Shown: positions 1-10,151, counted from the stretch's first letter. The stretch is DNA of 64,000 nucleotides from Chamaelirium japonicum (GCA_947650365.1 CANTAL010000022.1:339759-403758); one strand, 5' to 3'. The notes: generated by a model not told the origin, from the sequence alone. Translations and numbers: made by a program.

Positions 1-204
1 AGAGAGAGACTAGTAAGAAATCCGAGCAATGCTCGACTGAGCTTGATGCACGCCATTTGACACAGACGATATCGTAACTGTTCGAAGAAGTGTGAAATTT
101 GAAGTGAGTGTGATTCACTTGTTAGAGAGAGGGATATTAACAACAAATGACTATTAAATGCCATTAAATGAGTTTTTATCATCTTTATGGTAGGTTTTTA
201 ATAG

Positions 205-440
205 AATTTAAAAGTGAGCAGCGTTTACACACGAAAGAAGGATTATGGCTCTTCATAAACGTCCATGTGTCACAACACGAGAGAGAAGCTTTCGTTTTAG
301 TATTATTAGATTAGACTATTAGATTTATAAAAGAGAGCCGTGTTTACACACGAGGAGAAGGATTATGGCTATTCAAAAGTAGTCAACATGTCAACACGAG
401 AGGAAAGACTCCATTTTAGTATTATACTATTAGATAGCAT
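205..440. repeat. Two-copy diverged tandem repeat (~120 bp unit)
   Basis: Two successive stretches, about 212-311 and 333-436, share the landmarks TTTACACACGA, GAAGGATTATGGCT, CAACACGAGAG and TTTTAGTATTAT in the same order. They are clearly duplicated but diverged. They lie directly beside the 3' side of the minus-strand LINE remnant and may belong to its 3' untranslated region; that link is inference. Confidence 0.6.
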
Positions 441-453
441 CAGATGAAATGAC

Positions 454-1345
454 TCATCTGACCACATCTGGTATGGAGGTGCTAGTCAGCTGATTAATGT
501 TACAATGATTTAAGGAGTAGCAGGCAAAAGAGTGATCAGCTTTATTACCGTCACTGGCGGTGAAGTTAATTCTGATCGACAATTTGCATTTGATGAGTGC
601 TCTAATGTCGTTGATCTTCCACGATTGATTTGGGTGCGGTGGTGTTAGAGCTTTGACGATGTTAAGGGCATTGTCCCCCACCGTGCAATTCTGAAGATTA
701 AGCTGTCGCGCATTGGCTCTAGTTTTGAAGGAGATCACTTCGACCCACAATTGGTTGCCTTCAATTACATTGATAGACTTAACCATGATGAGGTCTTCTT
801 TGCTATCTTTGATAATGATTGCTGCTGTGGATCCGTCTGATCCCACCGCTCCATCAATAATAATTTTGAGCCCATCAGATGTTGGAGGGATCAGATTTGG
901 AGGGATGTTGGGGATTAGTTGAAGATGAGGGTCCTCTATAAAGATTGCAACTGATGGTTTGATATGCTAAGTCTCAGGATTTGGGATGAACTGTGACGGT
1001 GCGAGCCACAGGTTCTCCCAAACATGGATTCTGACGCCATATGCAACATGCCACCGCGCATCTTAAAAAAGAGTAGTTCTAGCATCAAGTAATAAGTAAT
1101 GAGCGCCAGAAGTAAGAAGTCGTTGCCTTCGGATTTGTCGTCCAGAATGTGTCCGCCTTAAGATATTTTGCTTGGAGAATGGTGGCCCACAACGCTGACG
1201 GTGTCCACCAACCACCAGGCAAACTTGGTCAAAAGGGATCGGTTGATCGTCTCCGATTCCCGAATGCCCAAACCTCCACAGTCTCTCGACCTGTGGAATA
1301 TCTTCCAGGCCTTGAGATATAGATGTCGATGACCTTGATCATACC
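454..1345 (-). pseudogene. L1-like LINE remnant (RT C-terminus to RNase H)
   Basis: This is a decayed 3' part of a plant L1-type non-LTR retrotransposon. On the minus strand at about 1345-1200 a conceptual translation reads WKIFHRSRDCGGLGIRES followed by LLTKFAWW, the usual GGLGIR...KW.W block downstream of LINE reverse transcriptase. At 846-454 an open frame of 130 codons ends in a pattern like the type-I RNase H domain of plant LINEs (ALNIVKAL, then W-x-I-x-x-I, then NKADH-x-FA-x-YSL). The two blocks are in the expected order but not in one frame, and no zinc-finger block is readable between them. It cannot be a functional gene. Family assignment is good; exact ends are unclear. Confidence 0.6.
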
Positions 1346-2491
1346 CCCCACCAGAAATTTTTTTAAGGAATGATCATAATTTAAGTTTTCCACGTAGCAG
1401 AGGTATCGTTGTAACCGTTTTTTTTTTTTTTTTATGAGATGTCTTTTGAAAAAAATGGTATTATCCTTTCGTTATCCCGCATATTTCTTTTTTGCGGGAT
1501 TCCTTTTCTGATTGATTTGTAAATTGATTGTATGTGATTCCTTCGCACATTCTTTCGCAAATTAAGCCATCGTCCAACTCCTCCATTACTTTTTCTTATA
1601 AGATCCCTCCGATGCGCGACTTGATGGAAAAATTCGAGTTCACATACTGATTGTTCTTCCAGGGTGGATTGATGGATGCTTGCAGATCACATCTTTCGGA
1701 TTGAAAGGCCTTTTTTAAATTATTTCTTAATTCTGATCTGAATATAAGACTGTTTTTTTTTCTTTTCTTTTCTTTTCTTTTACCTTTTTTTAAGAGGGCA
1801 AATGATTGTTTTCTAGTTGGCGTTGCCATTGTATTTGGGTTTTTTTTTTCAAAATTGCAAAGTTTGGCTCTACCCACCCTTTTTTTTTTTTGGTAATTCA
1901 GTAATTCCTTTCTCTCCTCTCTAAAGGCAACTCCAACCATGGCCACTATTTTTAGTCGTAGACCCCATAAGGCATCTCTCAGAGCATCTCAAGCGGATGA
2001 CCCATTGTTGTGGTCCCCACATATTTTATGCAAACCCATTTGCAAAGATGAAGATGGTTTTCCACGACCCAAAAGGACATGTGGCGACGAGAGAAAGAAT
2101 GATGGAGATCGAACGGAGCCAGACTACTAACCTATAATTTTCAATCCATGGAAATACCAAATGCATAGTCCGCTGGAGCTCAATTTTTTTTGATCTTATG
2201 GACATGCTGATGTGGCTATCCTTTCACTATGCATAATACAAATGCATATGGGTCATCCCCCCATTCACATCAGCTTTTGAGAGAACTCCAAAAAACAATC
2301 TCCAACAAAACCTCCATTCTATTTCTTAAAAAACAAAACAAAGCCTCAATCCTCGCCCCATTAATGGAGAGAACTTGGTCAACCCTGATAGATGGGGAGG
2401 ATTTGTCAACCCTCATTTTGCACAATGATATTGATGAATGGAAGTGTTTGGCCACTGCAATCGTCCTATTGGGCAAGAGGAACCAATGAGC
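1346..2491. other. No gene recognised; T-rich intergenic DNA
   Basis: I see no supported gene. The stretch contains poly-T runs (about 1418-1435, 1754-1762, 1839-1849 and 1880-1892) and a (TTTTC)n-like run near 1755-1780. Small open frames here show no recognisable domain and no coding bias I can defend. Confidence 0.5.
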
Positions 2492-2844
2492 AGCTGTGAT
2501 GTGGAACAGTGTGTGCGACAGGGAATTCAAAGACTCGTTGAGCCGCGACGGGGTCGCTTGTTGCTCCGAGCAGACACAGGAAGTTGACTTAAACAAATAA
2601 TATGGTTAATGGCTTTAACAAAGCACAACAAGCACGCCAGCAGGTATTCCAAACTAAATTAACCGAACAACCAAAGGCCTAGTTATATCAGCAGAATTCC
2701 AAATGCAATACCAGGGCTAATAACTAACAGGGAAGCAGAATCTCACAACTCACCAATCAAAGGGCAGCAGTTTCGCATAGATAAAATATAGGATAATAAA
2801 TCATTGGCGTCACCCTCCAATATTGACCGGGGAAAGAAACTCAC

Positions 2845-3171
2845 CTACTGAGGATTATGGGGAGCCTCAGGGATCTCAACTGGTGGAGGGGTCGAAGTCG
2901 AGGCGGTGTCCTCAGGTGGGGCCGGAGCTTGAGCGAGGGCCCGAAGGGCTAGCACGTTAGGATGCACGGGCGCGCCGGGATGCCAACGTTGGTGGTTCTC
3001 CGAGATGCCCAGCCGTGCTTCCACGTCCTTGGCGACGAGGTAGGAGATGCGATCCACGTAGTCCTTCACGCTCTCGCCGGCGTTGAACCGGAAGTCGAGG
3101 AAGGGAGACCGGATGTCGAGAAAACCGTCTTCGTCGTCGATCAAGCCGTGATCCACATCGGGGTCGGCCAT
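2845..3171 (-). CDS. LTR-embedded 108-aa ORF of unknown function (copy 1)
   Basis: I do not recognise this protein. It begins MADPDVDHGLIDDEDGFLDI, is acidic at the N terminus, and ends in a Pro/Ala/Thr-rich tail (APAPPEDTAST, then STPPPVEIPE). It lies wholly inside the LTR in the element's own orientation and is identical to the copy in the other LTR. Base composition is much more GC-rich than the flanks. Upstream on the same strand lie plant-gene-like 5' leader features: several AAACCCTA motifs and a CT-rich run. Just after the TAG stop the sequence continues GTGAGT, a good splice donor. It may be a captured host exon or an LTR-coded accessory ORF; it could also be fortuitous. No domain is visible. 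Confidence 0.45.
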   Translation of the reverse strand: MADPDVDHGLIDDEDGFLDIRSPFLDFRFNAGESVKDYVDRISYLVAKDVEARLGISENHQRWHPGAPVHPNVLALRALAQAPAPPEDTASTSTPPPVEIPEAPHNPQ

Positions 3172-3189
3172 GCCGTCATGCCGAGATAG

Positions 3190-3730
3190 GGGCTGTCGGG
3201 ATTGGGGGTTTGGTGCTTGGATTTGGCGCGGGGAGGGGTTCGGGGTGGTGGTCGGCAGAGGGAGGGAGGGGAATCGGGGTCAGGTCGGTGGGGGAAGGGA
3301 GGAAGGAGGGGAGGAAACGGGATCAGGTCGGGTCAGGGCTGCAGGGCCGGGGATGGGGGGAAATCGGGTAGAGGGTCGGGTTGGGCCTGTTCGGGTAGGG
3401 AGGCAGCAGCAGGGCAGGGGGAAGGGGTCGGTGGGGATGGGGTTCACAACGGCAGCAGCAGCAAAGGAGGGAGAGAGGTGGGGGATGGGGGTCGGGTAGG
3501 GGTGAACCGGCGGCAGCAGCAGCAGCCAAGGGGAGGAGGGGGTTCGGTGGGGGATGGGGTCGGGTAGGGAAGAGACCGGCGGCAGCAGCAGCAGCCAAGG
3601 GGAGGAGGGGCCGGGTCGGGGCTGGATCGGCAGCAGCAGGGAGAGGGACAGGGAGGGGTTGGACGGGTAGGGGGTTTGGTCGGGTGTGCTGGGACGGGTA
3701 GGCAGCGGCAGCAAGGGGACAGGGAGGCCG
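3190..3730. repeat. GC-rich, CAG-triplet-rich block within the LTR
   Basis: Strongly G-biased on the plus strand, with repeated GGCAGCAGCAG and GGGGAGGAGGGG units (about 3510-3545 and 3575-3610). The overlapping open frames on both strands are compositional artefacts. The 6-bp length difference between the two LTRs falls in a CAG run in this block. Confidence 0.7.
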
Positions 3731-4042
3731 GCGGCTATGTGAGGGAGAGGGAGAGGAAATGGAAAGTTAGGGTTCCAGTTAGGGTTTCACACGCCTAACA
3801 CTGGACCTAGGGTTTCACACGCCTAGGGTTTGGGTTTGGGTTTCACACACCTCGCCCTGATTTCGCTCAACACAATGGTGGAGGAAAACATAAGTTTTTT
3901 TTATTCATTGCATACTGAAAAGAGAAAAGAGAGGCCTATAAATAGGCTTACAATGACAGATGAAAAAGCCCACAAACCGAGGTGGGACTAAAAGTTCACA
4001 CACCAAATAATGAAACAGAAAAAGAACCCATAGCCAACATGG

Positions 4043-7000
4043 CTAGAACCACATGCTCAGGTGCCGCCTCCTGCGCTGGTACACTCGCCAGGGCCGAGGC
4101 TCGATGTCCCCATCATTCTCCCCAGGTGGGAGAGAGCTCGACTCCGTCGAGTGAGGAGCTGCAAAACTCTCGTACTGCTCCAAAGTGTCAGGATCCAACT
4201 GCTGAAGGTCGCTGCGGTCGACCCAGGTGTCATCAGAGGCGGGTCTTCCCTTCCAACGGATCAGATACCGTCGGGTGCCACCGTCCTTACCGGACACGAT
4301 CTCATCATCCACAATTTTATCTATTTTCCCTGCTGCATAATGTGGGGGAATTTCTGGAAGTGGGGGTAGGGAGGGACTCTCAAAAAATGGGTCTTGGGAA
4401 GGCTCATCTATGAGGGGATTATTAGGGTTAAAATCAGGTCCCTTGTAGGCCACTAGGTCCTCGATATTGAAGGTGGAACTAATGCCGAAATCTCCAGGGA
4501 GATCTACAACATAGGCATTGTCATTCAGCTTCTTTAAAATTTGGAAAGGGCCCGCACTGCGTGCATGCAGCTTTTTTACAGTTCCCGGGGGAAACCGTTC
4601 CGGACGGATCCGGACCATTACATAATCACCCACATTAAATGTTTTAAATCTCTTCCTGAGATCAGCTCGCAGCTTATAGGTAGCATTACTCTGCTCAATT
4701 TTATCTTTGATTTCCCTGTGTAGTTCCTGGACATGCGATGCAAATGCGGATGCTGACTCAGAGACTTGATGATAGTTAGCCATGGGGATTAGATCTACAG
4801 GCTGCCTAGGTTTAAAACCATGCACAATTTCATGGGGACTCAGACCAGTGGTCCTATTGACAGATGCATTGTAAGCAAATTCAGCGATGGACAATTGTAG
4901 ATCTCCCTGGGAAAGGACTCCACCTATCCCGAGCCCAGATGCGTCGCAAGCCACTTCAAAAACCTTAGAGAAGTCCGGGAGACGCATGACAGGGGCCTCA
5001 ACCATCCTTTTCTTGATTTCGATGAATGCTCTCGTGGCGGCATTAGACCAGGTGAACTCGCCCTTCTTCAGACAGTCAGTCACTGGGGCCATGATGGTGC
5101 TGAACCCCTTAATGAACCGACGATAAAAGGTGGCTAGCCCATGGAAGCTTCTGACATCACGAATAGTTTTGGGCTCAGGCCACTCTTCGATGGCTTTGAC
5201 CTTTTCGGGGTCCGCAGAGACTCCCTCGATAGAAACTACGAATCCCAAGAATTGGACTTGAGTTGTGAAAAATGTGCACTTCTTCGGATTCGCATACAGC
5301 TCTTCTTGCCTTAATACGGCACAGACTTGACGCAGGTGGTCTAAATGTTGCGCCCGAGATTGACTATAAATGAGTATGTCGTCAAAGTACACCACCAGGA
5401 ATTTACCCATAAATGGGCGGAGTACTTGCGTCATTACCCTCATAAAGGTACTCGGGGCGTTAGTCAACCCAAAGGGCATGACCATCCATTCATATAGTCC
5501 ATCCTTAGTCTTGAACGCAGTCTTCCACTCGTCGCCAGGACGGATGCGAATTTGGTGGTAGCCACTCTTCAGGTCGATCTTGGAGAAGATGGTAGCTCCG
5601 GACATCATGTCCAGCATGTCGTCCAGCCGCGGGATAGGGAAACGATACTTGACTGTTATTTTGTTGATGGCGCGACTATCGACACACATACGCCATGATC
5701 CGTCTTTCTTAGGCGTCAGAAGGGCGGGGACCGCACACGGACTCATACTCTCCTTGATAAAACCCTTTTGTAGGAGTTCGTCAACTTGCCTCTTCAACTC
5801 CGCATGTTCAGTAGGGTTCATTCGATAGTGCGGCAGGTTGGGAAGACTTGCCCCAGGGACCAAATCAATGGCATGCTGTATGTCGCGCATCGGGGGCAGT
5901 TGGTCAGGGAGATCTTCAGGGAAAACGTCAGCAAACTCCCTAAGTACGGGGGTGACTTCGGGGGGAATCGACTGGCCGGAGTCCTTAGGGGTTTCTCTAG
6001 CTACGAGGATGATGATAGGAGCTCCCTGTTCTACTTCGTGACTCAGCTCTTTGGCGCTGACAAAACTAACGCTCTTGGCTTTCTTTGTAGGGGTAGTCTT
6101 TTGCTCGGTTTGGGCACTCTTGGGTGGGGAGGGAATCAATTTAACTTTCTTGCCCTCATGTTCAAACAGACACATGTTTGAGCGCCCATAAATGAGAACG
6201 TCGTTGTCGAAAAGCCAAGGTCTTCCTAAGATGACTTGGCCCACATCCATGGTCAGGACATCACACCAGATTTTGTCCTGGTAGATGTTGAAATTGATGG
6301 GCACTAGGCATCTCTGCTTGACTTCCATGGCAGTGGAGTTGATCCAAGACACTTGATAGGGACGAGGGTGGGGGACGGCCTTGAGGCCAGTTTTGGCGAT
6401 GACAGCAGACGACACGGCGTTGATGCAACTGCCACTGTCGATGATGACCTTACAGTTTTTATCCCCTATCTTGGTGAACGTGTGGAAAATAGCGGTGCGC
6501 CTCCAATCATCTTGATCCTTGGGTTGGGATAGCGCGCACCTAACGACTGACACGGTGGGGAACGACGACTGCCTAAGACAACTCAGAATGGCTCCGTCAT
6601 CATCATCATCAAAATCTCCGTCTTCTTCTTCTTCTGCCTGGTAGATGAACTCTGCTTCTCCAGGCTCTACTGCTTCAATGGGGTTGCCATCGACAATGTT
6701 GACTCTGACAGGGCTGGGGCAGTTGGCAGCCACGTGGCCATACCCTTGACACTTGTAACACTTGGTAAGAGGGCTGACTTTGGAAAAGTCACGCTCGACA
6801 CTCTTTCCTCGGGTGTCCCTCTCAAAACTCTTGTTGGGAATGCTGGGCTTAGCTTGAGATGAGTTGGGGTAGGTCCGATTGGAATTGCTAGGGGAGGGCT
6901 TTGGGGGATAGCTCCTAGAGTCAGAATGCCTGTAGGCATGACTGGACCTAGAGGCGTCAAGGTCTTGTACTAAAGCGTAGGCTCGTTCCAATTCCGTGAC

Positions 7001-7735
7001 ATCTCTGGCGAGGAGCTCATTCCTTAGGTCTTCCCTCAGGCCAGACCGGAAACGAGAAAGGACTTGGACAGGCGTTTCGGTCCCAAGGACGTTGCAACGA
7101 GTGAGGAACTCATCAAATTTGGCAACGTAGTCTTTCGCCGATTTGCTACCTTGGGTAAACTGGTGCCATTGGTCTAACAGTCGTGCCTGATACGACGGTG
7201 GCACGTACTTACCTTTCAGCTCATTTTTCATGGCGACCCAAGTATCAATCGGGTCCTGGGTTCGCGCAACTCTCAACGCTTCCACATTGGTCCAATACTG
7301 GCTCGCGGGTCCGCTGAGCTTCATAGCTGCGAAGCGGACCTTCCTAACCTCAGTTAAAGGATACCACGTGAAATAACGATCCATGGACTGGAGCCAATCC
7401 AGGAAAAACTGGGGATCGTGTCTACCGTCAAAGGACGGCACCTCTAACCGGATACTCCGAAGGTACTGATCATCGGGGTCCTGATTGTTCTGCCAGTTGG
7501 CCGGGTACCCTTGAGGGGGATTGGGAATTTCAACATGCGGATCGTTCCGCGCTTGTTCCATCCGGTCTAACCGGGCATTGGTGTCGCGTTGATACGCGGC
7601 GAGGTTTTGGTTCATGGCGGTTATGCCTTGGGTCAACTCGGCAAGTGCTCTAGTCAGGGCCTCGGGATCCATACTGTAGTTGTCCGACTCGCTAGACTCG
7701 CCTAATAGATATGGCCTACCCCTTCGGGTTGGCAT
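4043..7735 (-). CDS. Chromovirus Gag-Pol polyprotein lacking RNase H body and integrase core
   Basis: Single 1230-codon frame. Order: Gag (N terminus MPTRRGRPYLL; capsid-like region about 90-260), CCHC zinc knuckle CYKCQGYGHVAANC (about 323-336), aspartic protease with active-site DSGS (about 430), and reverse transcriptase with YFDD (about 781). RNase H starts normally (CDASGLGIGGVLSQ, about 928-941) but then joins directly to SIAEFAYNASVNRTTGLSP, a stretch that normally follows the integrase catalytic core. The body of RNase H, the HHCC finger and all three integrase acidic residues are therefore missing without loss of frame. The C terminus keeps a chromodomain-like segment (RRYLIRWKG then DDTWVDRSDL, about 1150-1200), which in chromoviruses directs integration to heterochromatin. 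The frame overlaps the polypurine tract and ends inside the 3' LTR. Such a copy would need integrase in trans. Confidence 0.9.
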   Translation of the reverse strand: MPTRRGRPYLLGESSESDNYSMDPEALTRALAELTQGITAMNQNLAAYQRDTNARLDRMEQARNDPHVEIPNPPQGYPANWQNNQDPDDQYLRSIRLEVPSFDGRHDPQFFLDWLQSMDRYFTWYPLTEVRKVRFAAMKLSGPASQYWTNVEALRVARTQDPIDTWVAMKNELKGKYVPPSYQARLLDQWHQFTQGSKSAKDYVAKFDEFLTRCNVLGTETPVQVLSRFRSGLREDLRNELLARDVTELERAYALVQDLDASRSSHAYRHSDSRSYPPKPSPSNSNRTYPNSSQAKPSIPNKSFERDTRGKSVERDFSKVSPLTKCYKCQGYGHVAANCPSPVRVNIVDGNPIEAVEPGEAEFIYQAEEEEDGDFDDDDDGAILSCLRQSSFPTVSVVRCALSQPKDQDDWRRTAIFHTFTKIGDKNCKVIIDSGSCINAVSSAVIAKTGLKAVPHPRPYQVSWINSTAMEVKQRCLVPINFNIYQDKIWCDVLTMDVGQVILGRPWLFDNDVLIYGRSNMCLFEHEGKKVKLIPSPPKSAQTEQKTTPTKKAKSVSFVSAKELSHEVEQGAPIIILVARETPKDSGQSIPPEVTPVLREFADVFPEDLPDQLPPMRDIQHAIDLVPGASLPNLPHYRMNPTEHAELKRQVDELLQKGFIKESMSPCAVPALLTPKKDGSWRMCVDSRAINKITVKYRFPIPRLDDMLDMMSGATIFSKIDLKSGYHQIRIRPGDEWKTAFKTKDGLYEWMVMPFGLTNAPSTFMRVMTQVLRPFMGKFLVVYFDDILIYSQSRAQHLDHLRQVCAVLRQEELYANPKKCTFFTTQVQFLGFVVSIEGVSADPEKVKAIEEWPEPKTIRDVRSFHGLATFYRRFIKGFSTIMAPVTDCLKKGEFTWSNAATRAFIEIKKRMVEAPVMRLPDFSKVFEVACDASGLGIGGVLSQGDLQLSIAEFAYNASVNRTTGLSPHEIVHGFKPRQPVDLIPMANYHQVSESASAFASHVQELHREIKDKIEQSNATYKLRADLRKRFKTFNVGDYVMVRIRPERFPPGTVKKLHARSAGPFQILKKLNDNAYVVDLPGDFGISSTFNIEDLVAYKGPDFNPNNPLIDEPSQDPFFESPSLPPLPEIPPHYAAGKIDKIVDDEIVSGKDGGTRRYLIRWKGRPASDDTWVDRSDLQQLDPDTLEQYESFAAPHSTESSSLPPGENDGDIEPRPWRVYQRRRRHLSMWF
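4116..4131 (-). promoter_or_regulatory. Polypurine tract of the chromovirus
   Basis: On the minus strand the sequence reads CCCACCTGGGGAGAA immediately before the 3' LTR, the expected plus-strand primer position. It is part of the coding frame. Confidence 0.7.
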
Positions 7736-7769
7736 GCAATGATAACTCCCAAAATGATGCTAATGATTT

Positions 7770-7771
<2 letters not shown>

Positions 7772-7805
<34 letters not shown>
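7772..7805. repeat. Poly-T tract (poly-A in element sense) in the gag leader
   Basis: A run of about 34 T lies between the primer-binding site and the Gag start, so the element's transcript would carry an internal A-tract some 40 nt before the Gag AUG. Confidence 0.85.
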
Positions 7806-7890
7806 CTCTTTGAAACTTAATGCACCAGAACTAAGATGAATGCAAGTTGCAGGATCAGGTACAGAATGCAAATGACCTAGCCCTAACCAT

Positions 7891-7902
7891 GCTCTGATAC
7901 CA
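7891..7902 (-). promoter_or_regulatory. Primer-binding site, tRNA-iMet type
   Basis: Minus-strand TGGTATCAGAGC, three bases after the 5' LTR terminus. It is complementary to the 3' end of plant initiator-Met tRNA, as known for most chromoviruses and Copia elements. Confidence 0.9.
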
Positions 7903-7905
7903 AAA

Positions 7906-9530
7906 TGATGTGGAACAGTGTGTGCGACAGGGAATTCAAAGACTCGTTGAGCCGCGACGGGGTCGCTTGTTGCTCCGAGCAGACACAGGAAGTTGACTTA
8001 AACAAATAATATGGTTAATGGCTTTAACAAAGCACAACAAGCACGCCAGCAGGTATTCCAAACTAAATTAACCGAACAACCAAAGGCCTAGTTATATCAG
8101 CAGAATTCCAAATGCAATACCAGGGCTAATAACTAACAGGGAAGCAGAATCTCACAACTCACCAATCAAAGGGCAGCAGTTTCGCATAGATAAAATATAG
8201 GATAATAAATCATTGGCGTCACCCTCCAATATTGACCGGGGAAAGAAACTCACCTACTGAGGATTATGGGGAGCCTCAGGGATCTCAACTGGTGGAGGGG
8301 TCGAAGTCGAGGCGGTGTCCTCAGGTGGGGCCGGAGCTTGAGCGAGGGCCCGAAGGGCTAGCACGTTAGGATGCACGGGCGCGCCGGGATGCCAACGTTG
8401 GTGGTTCTCCGAGATGCCCAGCCGTGCTTCCACGTCCTTGGCGACGAGGTAGGAGATGCGATCCACGTAGTCCTTCACGCTCTCGCCGGCGTTGAACCGG
8501 AAGTCGAGGAAGGGAGACCGGATGTCGAGAAAACCGTCTTCGTCGTCGATCAAGCCGTGATCCACATCGGGGTCGGCCATGCCGTCATGCCGAGATAGGG
8601 GCTGTCGGGATTGGGGGTTTGGTGCTTGGATTTGGCGCGGGGAGGGGTTCGGGGTGGTGGTCGGCAGAGGGAGGGAGGGGAATCGGGGTCAGGTCGGTGG
8701 GGGAAGGGAGGAAGGAGGGGAGGAAACGGGATCAGGTCGGGTCAGGGCTGCAGGGCCGGGGATGGGGGGAAATCGGGTAGAGGGTCGGGTTGGGCCTGTT
8801 CGGGTAGGGAGGCAGCAGCAGGGCAGGGGGAAGGGGTCGGTGGGGATGGGGTTCACAACGGCAGCAGCAGCAAAGGAGGGAGAGAGGTGGGGGATGGGGG
8901 TCGGGTAGGGGTGAACCGGCGGCAGCAGCAGCAGCCAAGGGGAGGAGGGGGTTCGGTGGGGGATGGGGTCGGGTAGGGAAGAGACCGGCGGCAGCAGCAG
9001 CAGCCAAGGGGAGGAGGGGCCGGGTCGGGGCTGGATCGGCAGCAGCAGCAGCAGGGAGAGGGACAGGGAGGGGTTGGACGGGTAGGGGGTTTGGTCGGGT
9101 GTGCTGGGACGGGTAGGCAGCGGCAGCAAGGGGACAGGGAGGCCGGCGGCTATGTGAGGGAGAGGGAGAGGAAATGGAAAGTTAGGGTTCCAGTTAGGGT
9201 TTCACACGCCTAACACTGGACCTAGGGTTTCACACGCCTAGGGTTTGGGTTTGGGTTTCACACACCTCGCCCTGATTTCGCTCAACACAATGGTGGAGGA
9301 AAACATAAGTTTTTTTTATTCATTGCATACTGAAAAGAGAAAAGAGAGGCCTATAAATAGGCTTACAATGACAGATGAAAAAGCCCACAAACCGAGGTGG
9401 GACTAAAAGTTCACACACCAAATAATGAAACAGAAAAAGAACCCATAGCCAACATGGCTAGAACCACATGCTCAGGTGCCGCCTCCTGCGCTGGTACACT
9501 CGCCAGGGCCGAGGCTCGATGTCCCCATCA
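7906..9530 (-). repeat. 5' LTR of the chromovirus
   Basis: 1625-bp LTR, upstream on the minus strand. It matches 2497-4115 throughout, with a 6-bp extra CAGCAG near 9040-9052. Confidence 0.95.
8254..8580 (-). CDS. LTR-embedded 108-aa ORF of unknown function (copy 2)
   Basis: Its protein is identical to that of the ORF in the 3' LTR (2845-3171). Because it sits in the 5' LTR it could be expressed from the LTR promoter upstream of the packaging leader. The identity follows from recent LTR homogenisation at insertion and is not by itself evidence of selection. Confidence 0.45.
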   Translation of the reverse strand: MADPDVDHGLIDDEDGFLDIRSPFLDFRFNAGESVKDYVDRISYLVAKDVEARLGISENHQRWHPGAPVHPNVLALRALAQAPAPPEDTASTSTPPPVEIPEAPHNPQ

Positions 9531-9539
9531 AGCTGCCAA

Positions 9540-9700
9540 CGGGCCACCTCACCATGGCTCATTTTGAGTACACTACAAACCGCGGGGCCCATTGCGATTC
9601 AAGAGACATGGGGTAGCTAGCTCCAACACATGAGGGTAGTGGCCCTCGGAAGTTATAGCTTGCTGATAGGCTCTGGGCAACATATGTAGCGTAAACATGA
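9540..9700. repeat. MITE-like fragment sharing a motif with 57580-57852
   Basis: Contains GTACACTACAAACCGCGGGG followed by CCCATTGCGATTCAAGAGAC. The same landmarks recur at 57590-57635 (CCATACAACCGCGGGG, then ACTGTGATTAATCAGACATG) and at 57695-57720. This suggests one short element family at both ends of the window. I cannot define its termini here. Confidence 0.4.
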
Positions 9701-9777
9701 TGTGCTATAAAATTTTTCCTATTTTAGAGACTCCAAAATAGAGATAAAGTGGTTTTAGAGCCCCAAGCACTAAACGA

Positions 9778-10098
9778 TTGCTTCGCCAGTGGATTGGTTT
9801 GGGATATGGAAGCTGCCCTTGGTGTGCCGATCCCAAATAAGATATTGATCATATTTTCTAGACGTTTATAGTGGCGAGGGACTTTTGGAAGTGTTTACTT
9901 CGGCAATCCAGATTGAATTTCTTCCGAACAGATCTTCTTCGTTTGGGATCTAGAGATCAGAGGCTTCGTTCGATTCCTTTACTGGGAGAACTCATGGCGG
10001 TTGCAATGTGGGCTTTGTGGAAAGCAATGTGTGACAAATTGTTCGAGAATTCGTCTCATCCTTTTCCACTGTTGATTCATAGGAGCGATCACTACTAA
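9778..10098 (+). pseudogene. LINE remnant, zf-RVT region
   Basis: Conceptual plus-strand translation from 9781 gives LLRQWIGLGYGSCPWCADPK, a stop, DIDHIF, a stop, then TFIVARDFWKC. This is the C-P-x-C...D-x-x-H-I-F pattern of the zinc-binding reverse-transcriptase domain at the C terminus of plant LINE ORF2. An open stretch follows (9871-10098) with WALWKAMCDKLFEN, which fits the following WxxWxxRNxxxF block. Two in-frame stops make it a pseudogene. No 5' part is recognisable. Confidence 0.6.
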
Positions 10099-10151
10099 TC
10101 TCAATTCCTCCGAGGGAAATGCATGAACAGTGCGGCTGAGGTTAGCAGTAC

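Larger units (their letters stand above)
2497..4115 (-). repeat. 3' LTR of the chromovirus
   Basis: 1619-bp LTR, downstream on the minus strand. It contains a very G-rich (plus strand) block at about 3190-3730 with CAG-rich triplet repeats, and the 108-codon LTR ORF at 2845-3171. The gag-pol frame runs 73 bp into it before stopping at 4043. Confidence 0.95.
2492..9535 (-). mobile_element. Ty3/Gypsy chromovirus, internally deleted, with 5-bp target duplication
   Basis: A complete LTR retrotransposon by its ends. The two LTRs (2497-4115 and 7906-9530) both start TGATG and end CATCA, and the 5-bp target duplication AGCTG sits at 2492-2496 and 9531-9535. On the minus strand, the primer-binding site TGGTATCAGAGC (initiator-Met tRNA type) lies 3 bp inside the right-hand LTR, and a purine-rich tract adjoins the left-hand LTR. 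The LTRs differ, as far as I could compare, only by a 6-bp CAGCAG insertion near 9040, so insertion was recent. The coding region lacks most of RNase H and the integrase core, so the copy should be non-autonomous. Confidence 0.95.

Noticed and set aside
1..20. Short GA repeat at the window start
   Set aside because: Only about four GA units; too short to annotate.
3280..3714. Pro/Leu-rich and Gly-rich ORFs over the GC-rich LTR block (also 8689-9129)
   Set aside because: Overlapping frames open on both strands of a low-complexity G-rich block; composition explains them.
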